The translations under genes were made by a program, and so were the position numbers. A stretch of 19,036 nt of DNA. Source: CAZVJU01 sp964627195. GTDB taxonomy: Bacteria; Patescibacteriota; Microgenomatia; UBA8517. Shown here one piece after another: positions 16,094 to 19,036 of the stretch (the first letter of the stretch is position 1; each line of letters begins with the position of its first letter). The notes under the pieces were generated by a model. It saw nothing but the letters and a program-made list of their open reading frames with translations. It was not told the origin of the DNA and made no database searches. The stretch spans positions 1-19,036 of the forward strand of contig CAZVJU010000021.1 in NCBI GenBank assembly GCA_964627195.1, read 5' to 3'.

Positions 16094-17242
16094 TTAATTG
16101 TAAAATCTCCAAATTTCTTTAATAATTTTGTCCTGCTCTTGGGATGTTAGCTGCGGATAAAGTGGTAGGGTTAACAAATTCCTCCATACCTTTTCGGTCA
16201 CTGGCAATTTGCTGGTTTTAGCCATTTTTTTATACAAGGGATGCATGTGAATCGGCATGTAATGTACTCCGGTTGAGATATTTTTATTTCTTAAGTAAAG
16301 ATGGAGCTCGTCTCTTTTCTTTGCTTGAATAACATAGTTGTGTTGAGCTGAGACTACATGGTCATATACTGTGGGGAGGACGACTTCCTCAAGGCATGCA
16401 AGCTTTTTGGTGTATCTTCTTGCCAACATTCGCCGTTTTTCGTTCGACTTTTCTAGCTTTGCCAGCTGAGCTATGCCAATGGCTGCAGCAATGTCATTCA
16501 TGTGATATTTATATCCAAGCTCATGAATCTCATAGTACCAACCATAGCCCTTAACTCTGAATTTCTCAGAGGTCTTAATCTTTTCAATCCTTTTCCAGGT
16601 ATCTTTGGAAATGCCGAGCCACCTTAACTGCCTGAGTCTTTCTGCTTGAGTCTTATTGTTGGTTGTAATCATTCCGCCATCTCCCGTTGCAAGGTTTTTT
16701 ACTGCGTGGAAACTGAAACATGTTAACGGGGTGATGTTGCCAATTTTTATACCTTTATAGAAGGAGCCACAGGCGTGTGCAGCATCCTCGATGATAGCAA
16801 TCTTTTTATTGGCGATTTTTATGATATCAGTAAGTTCTGCTGGATGGCCGCCGTAATGCACGGGCATAATAACTTTTGTTTTAAGGGTAAGCTTTTTTTT
16901 AATATCCTCAGGGTCGATGCAAAGAGTATCCGGCTTTATATCAGCTAAAACCGGAGTAGCCCCGACGTAAAGCACTGCATGCGCGGTAGACGCAAAAGTA
17001 AGTGCGGGAAGAATGACTTCATCCCCAGGCCCCACACCAGCCACTATTAAAGCCAAGTGCAAAGCGGAAGTTGCAGAATTTAGAGCTACCGCAAATTTGC
17101 ATCCTATATATTCGGCAAACTCCTGCTCAAACTTTTCGGTCTTTGGCCCAAGACCAATCCAGCCGGAATTTAGCACTTCAGTGACTGCCGCAGTCTCGGC
17201 GTCATCGTAGTTTGGCCTAAAAACAGGTATCAGCTCACTCAT
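16094..17242 (-). CDS. DegT/DnrJ/EryC1 sugar aminotransferase, PglE/ArnB/perosamine-synthase-like
   Basis: A 382-residue PLP-dependent aminotransferase. The PLP lysine is Lys182 in FSFHAVKNLATGDGG, IEDAAHACGS at 151-160 carries the cofactor aspartate, and NSATSALHLAL at 55-65 is the phosphate loop. GGHPAEL and GYGWYYEIHELGYKYHMND follow the style of enzymes aminating C4 of 4-keto-6-deoxy sugars. The formyltransferase encoded upstream on the same strand suits that product, since 4-amino-4,6-dideoxy sugars are common targets of sugar N-formyltransferases. The gene overlaps the upstream glycosyltransferase by 8 bases, so the two are probably co-translated. It is only distantly similar to the other DegT enzyme here, so it is not a recent duplicate. 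Confidence 0.9.
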   Translation of the reverse strand: MSELIPVFRPNYDDAETAAVTEVLNSGWIGLGPKTEKFEQEFAEYIGCKFAVALNSATSALHLALIVAGVGPGDEVILPALTFASTAHAVLYVGATPVLADIKPDTLCIDPEDIKKKLTLKTKVIMPVHYGGHPAELTDIIKIANKKIAIIEDAAHACGSFYKGIKIGNITPLTCFSFHAVKNLATGDGGMITTNNKTQAERLRQLRWLGISKDTWKRIEKIKTSEKFRVKGYGWYYEIHELGYKYHMNDIAAAIGIAQLAKLEKSNEKRRMLARRYTKKLACLEEVVLPTVYDHVVSAQHNYVIQAKKRDELHLYLRNKNISTGVHYMPIHMHPLYKKMAKTSKLPVTEKVWRNLLTLPLYPQLTSQEQDKIIKEIWRFYN

Positions 17243-18431
17243 CCTTTAGTGTATCAGCAAAAGCTTCGTCAAGTATTTTGTCTGCGTAGTATTTCTCATA
17301 AAGTATGTTAACTCCCCGTCGTAGTTTATTAAGCGTCACTGGCTTATCGTAAACTTTCTTTAGTACCTTATATACCTCTTGAGGGTCGTTGTCTACGACA
17401 TATCCAGCCTTGTAATCGTTTATATATTTTGAAAAATACGGAATGGTTGAAGTAATTACCGGTAACCCTTGAGAGATGAACCGCCTAAACTTGCCGGAAG
17501 TTAAATACCAGTTTGCACTATAAGGGTCTGCGGGGTAGAGAGCCATCCCAAAGTGGCATTTGGAAAAGATACTTGCGATTTTTTCCCCTCTATCCTCAAA
17601 GCCGTAAAATTTTATTGCTTTACCGATTTTATATTTTCTAACATAATTTTTTAATATTTTGTCTTCCGGACCTGATCCAATTACATGAAGCTCTACTTTC
17701 ATTCCGGCGTCAACACAATATTTAACTGCATCGACAGATTCGTATATTGCATTATTTCTTCTGATAGATCCTAAAAATGCAAGTTTAAGAGGCGGGATTT
17801 TACCAGAACTTGATTTGGTTTTTATTTTTCTAAAAAAGAGTCCGTCAGTAATTTTTGATTTCACATCTTTGTTAAGCGCACCAAATCTATTTTTATCCAC
17901 TTCTTTTAACCGATGGGTTGAATACCATATTTCGTCAACGTGTTTTCGCAAGTATCGTTGCATTACGTCGGTTCCGCGGTAATAGATGCTTCTGGTCACT
18001 TCTGGGGGAATAGGAAAGAAATCAAACATCCAAAAAATTATTTTACTACATTTTAGGATACCTAATTTTCGCAAAACCACGGCAATATACGCCGGAAGAA
18101 AGTGTTGAGCAAAGAAAATATCGCAGATAAAATTGATGCTTTTCAAAGCCCGCAAATGATCGCGGACTACAATTAAAAGAGACTTTGGGATGTAATAGAA
18201 ATAGAGTGGGAGGCCGCCTTTGTTTAAATTATTCTTCGCATAAACTTGTTCGTTTACTAACTTACCATCTTTGTAAGTCCGCAGTCTGTTGGGCGGGATA
18301 TTGGTCATTTGCCCAAGGCTCATGATAAAACTGTCTACTTGCTTGAAGTTGTCTTTAAGAAAGAGGGTGACTACTTGATCTTTCTCGTAAGGCAGCTCTG
18401 AGGAGAATACACACTTTGCATACTTGGCCAT
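17235..18431 (-). CDS. GT-B fold glycosyltransferase
   Basis: A 398-residue protein whose second half has the GT-B donor-domain order: KLAFLGSIRRNN at about residue 218, a VELHVIGSGPED segment, then IKFYGFEDRGEK and a KFRRFISQGLPVI stretch typical of group-1-like enzymes. The clear E-x7-E pair of GT4 enzymes is missing at the expected place (ALYPADPYSANWYL), so it is a divergent member. It would add a nucleotide-activated sugar to a cytoplasmic lipid-linked glycan, possibly the formylated amino sugar made by its neighbours. The ATG at 18431 follows an extended -10 closely and has no ribosome binding site. Confidence 0.82.
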   Translation of the reverse strand: MAKYAKCVFSSELPYEKDQVVTLFLKDNFKQVDSFIMSLGQMTNIPPNRLRTYKDGKLVNEQVYAKNNLNKGGLPLYFYYIPKSLLIVVRDHLRALKSINFICDIFFAQHFLPAYIAVVLRKLGILKCSKIIFWMFDFFPIPPEVTRSIYYRGTDVMQRYLRKHVDEIWYSTHRLKEVDKNRFGALNKDVKSKITDGLFFRKIKTKSSSGKIPPLKLAFLGSIRRNNAIYESVDAVKYCVDAGMKVELHVIGSGPEDKILKNYVRKYKIGKAIKFYGFEDRGEKIASIFSKCHFGMALYPADPYSANWYLTSGKFRRFISQGLPVITSTIPYFSKYINDYKAGYVVDNDPQEVYKVLKKVYDKPVTLNKLRRGVNILYEKYYADKILDEAFADTLKDE

Positions 18432-18443
18432 AATCTAGGAAAG

Positions 18444-18452
18444 ATTGTACCA
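18444..18452 (-). promoter_or_regulatory. Extended -10 promoter for the minus-strand glycosyltransferase
   Basis: On the minus strand this reads TGG-TACAAT: an extended -10 with five of six bases, in the 23-base space after the formyltransferase stop. Twelve bases separate it from the ATG at 18431, predicting a leader of about 5 bases. It could drive the GT, aminotransferase genes independently of the upstream gene. Confidence 0.45.
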
Positions 18453-18454
18453 CA

Positions 18455-19036
18455 CTATCCCCTGTAGTCTATTTCAAATTTTTTTCCTTTGTAGATGAAA
18501 TATGGCCGGGGGAATGGGGGAAAGGTCAAGGCACGAACATATTTGTCTATTTTATCTTTCCTCCAGGATAAGGAAATCTTGTGTGAAGGAAAATCGGAGC
18601 GCTTATGGTGCACTGGTATAGATTTTCCAACGGGTTTGCGTGGTTTTAATTTGCCGGACTTAATATTTTTCCATCTTTTTCTGAACAGAAACGCTCCCGC
18701 TTCGGCACATTTGATATATAAACTTTTTCCCGTTTCAGTAGAATCCACATATACTTTGGCCCTTGCGTATACATCTCCGGCATCAACCTTGGAAATCATG
18801 GAGTGGATGGTGACTCCCGCGTGGTCTTTGCCATCGATAATAGGAAAGGTTGTTGGCCAACATCCTTGATACTCATCCGAAAGAGCCATGTGGATATTTA
18901 TACAGCCAACTTTGGGAATATCCAAAGTACTTTTTTTAAGAATCTTGTCATAATATGCACAAACAATATAGTCCGGCTGAAGTTTACTGATTTTATTTTC
19001 AAGTTGATGTATGGCTCTCGTTGTATAAGTAACACC
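18455..19036 (-). CDS. Formyltransferase (GART/Fmt superfamily), sugar N-formyltransferase-like, 5' partial
   Basis: The frame is open to the window edge, so the gene starts beyond 19036; the TTG at 18925 is internal. The visible 194 residues hold the QPDYIVCAYY strand, the catalytic Asn-x-His in GCINIHMAL, the glycine of DEYQGCWP, and the catalytic Asp in KVDAGDVYA, in the normal order of N10-formyltetrahydrofolate-dependent formyltransferases. The SLLP loop of methionyl-tRNA formyltransferase is changed to ALSDEY, and the C-terminal part ends in FPPFPRPYFIYKGKKF, a feature I associate with sugar formyltransferases rather than Fmt. It probably formylates an amino sugar on a nucleotide carrier. 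It is followed by a glycosyltransferase and a DegT aminotransferase on the same strand. Confidence 0.82.
   Translation of the reverse strand, partial: GVTYTTRAIHQLENKISKLQPDYIVCAYYDKILKKSTLDIPKVGCINIHMALSDEYQGCWPTTFPIIDGKDHAGVTIHSMISKVDAGDVYARAKVYVDSTETGKSLYIKCAEAGAFLFRKRWKNIKSGKLKPRKPVGKSIPVHHKRSDFPSHKISLSWRKDKIDKYVRALTFPPFPRPYFIYKGKKFEIDYRG

Noticed and set aside
8754..17242. The two DegT aminotransferases as a recent duplication
   Set aside because: They share family motifs only; active-site loops and substrate-side motifs differ throughout (SFYPAKNLGALG against SFHAVKNLATGD).
1..19036. CRISPR array, tRNA/rRNA, insertion sequence or defence system
   Set aside because: No spaced direct repeats, cloverleaf-like sequence, transposase motif or nuclease/ATPase defence motif was seen on either strand.

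Overview
The window looks like a surface-polysaccharide / nucleotide-sugar locus from an AT-rich bacterium with a very compact genome. Genes abut or overlap (repeated ATGA and TAATG junctions), intergenic space is almost absent, and no start codon has a convincing AGGAGG-type ribosome binding site. Together with the GT-C and sugar-enzyme repertoire and a 10-N scaffold gap typical of metagenome assembly, this suggests a candidate phyla radiation (Patescibacteria, perhaps Microgenomates-like) genome. That assignment is an inference and no marker gene is present. UGA is used as a normal stop several times, so the Gracilibacteria/SR1 UGA=Gly code does not apply.

Layout, + strand. 1-3650: a 5'-truncated membrane-anchored protein with an N-terminal deacetylase/hydrolase-like region, a small YdjM-like membrane protein, a classical short-chain dehydrogenase and a GT2 glycosyltransferase, in one coupled operon. 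3654-4256 (- strand): a degenerate, GDP-mannose hydrolase-like Nudix protein, divergent from the next operon. 4340-14262: a nucleotide-sugar dehydrogenase interrupted by the N gap, a canonical Nudix hydrolase, an NAD-dependent epimerase, a GT4, a cupin (FdtA/WxcM or CapF-tail type), a 3-aminotransferase-type DegT enzyme, a GT4-methyltransferase fusion and a GT-C membrane glycosyltransferase. 14259-15627: a broken gene of unknown function with one nonsense codon and one frameshift.

Layout, - strand (15598-19036, convergent with the above). In transcription order: a formyltransferase (cut by the window edge), a GT-B glycosyltransferase, a second DegT aminotransferase and a WbuC-type cupin.

How they fit together. 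Dehydrogenase, epimerase, cupin and the two aminotransferases would make activated acidic and amino-deoxy sugars. The formyltransferase and methyltransferase would decorate them. The GT2, GT4 and GT-B enzymes would assemble glycans on the cytoplasmic side, and the GT-C enzyme would act outside the membrane with a lipid-linked donor. The - strand set reads as an amino-sugar N-formylation module, and the cupin plus aminotransferase pair on the + strand as a 3-amino-3,6-dideoxy-sugar module. No 4,6-dehydratase, nucleotidyltransferase, flippase or polymerase was seen, so the pathway is incomplete here.

Regulation. Five promoter-like elements sit unusually close to start codons, giving predicted leaders of about 0-6 nucleotides. 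With the lack of Shine-Dalgarno sequences, this points to leaderless or near-leaderless transcripts plus overlap-coupled translation. I saw no tRNA, rRNA, CRISPR array or insertion sequence, and no gene-free stretch longer than 300 bases.
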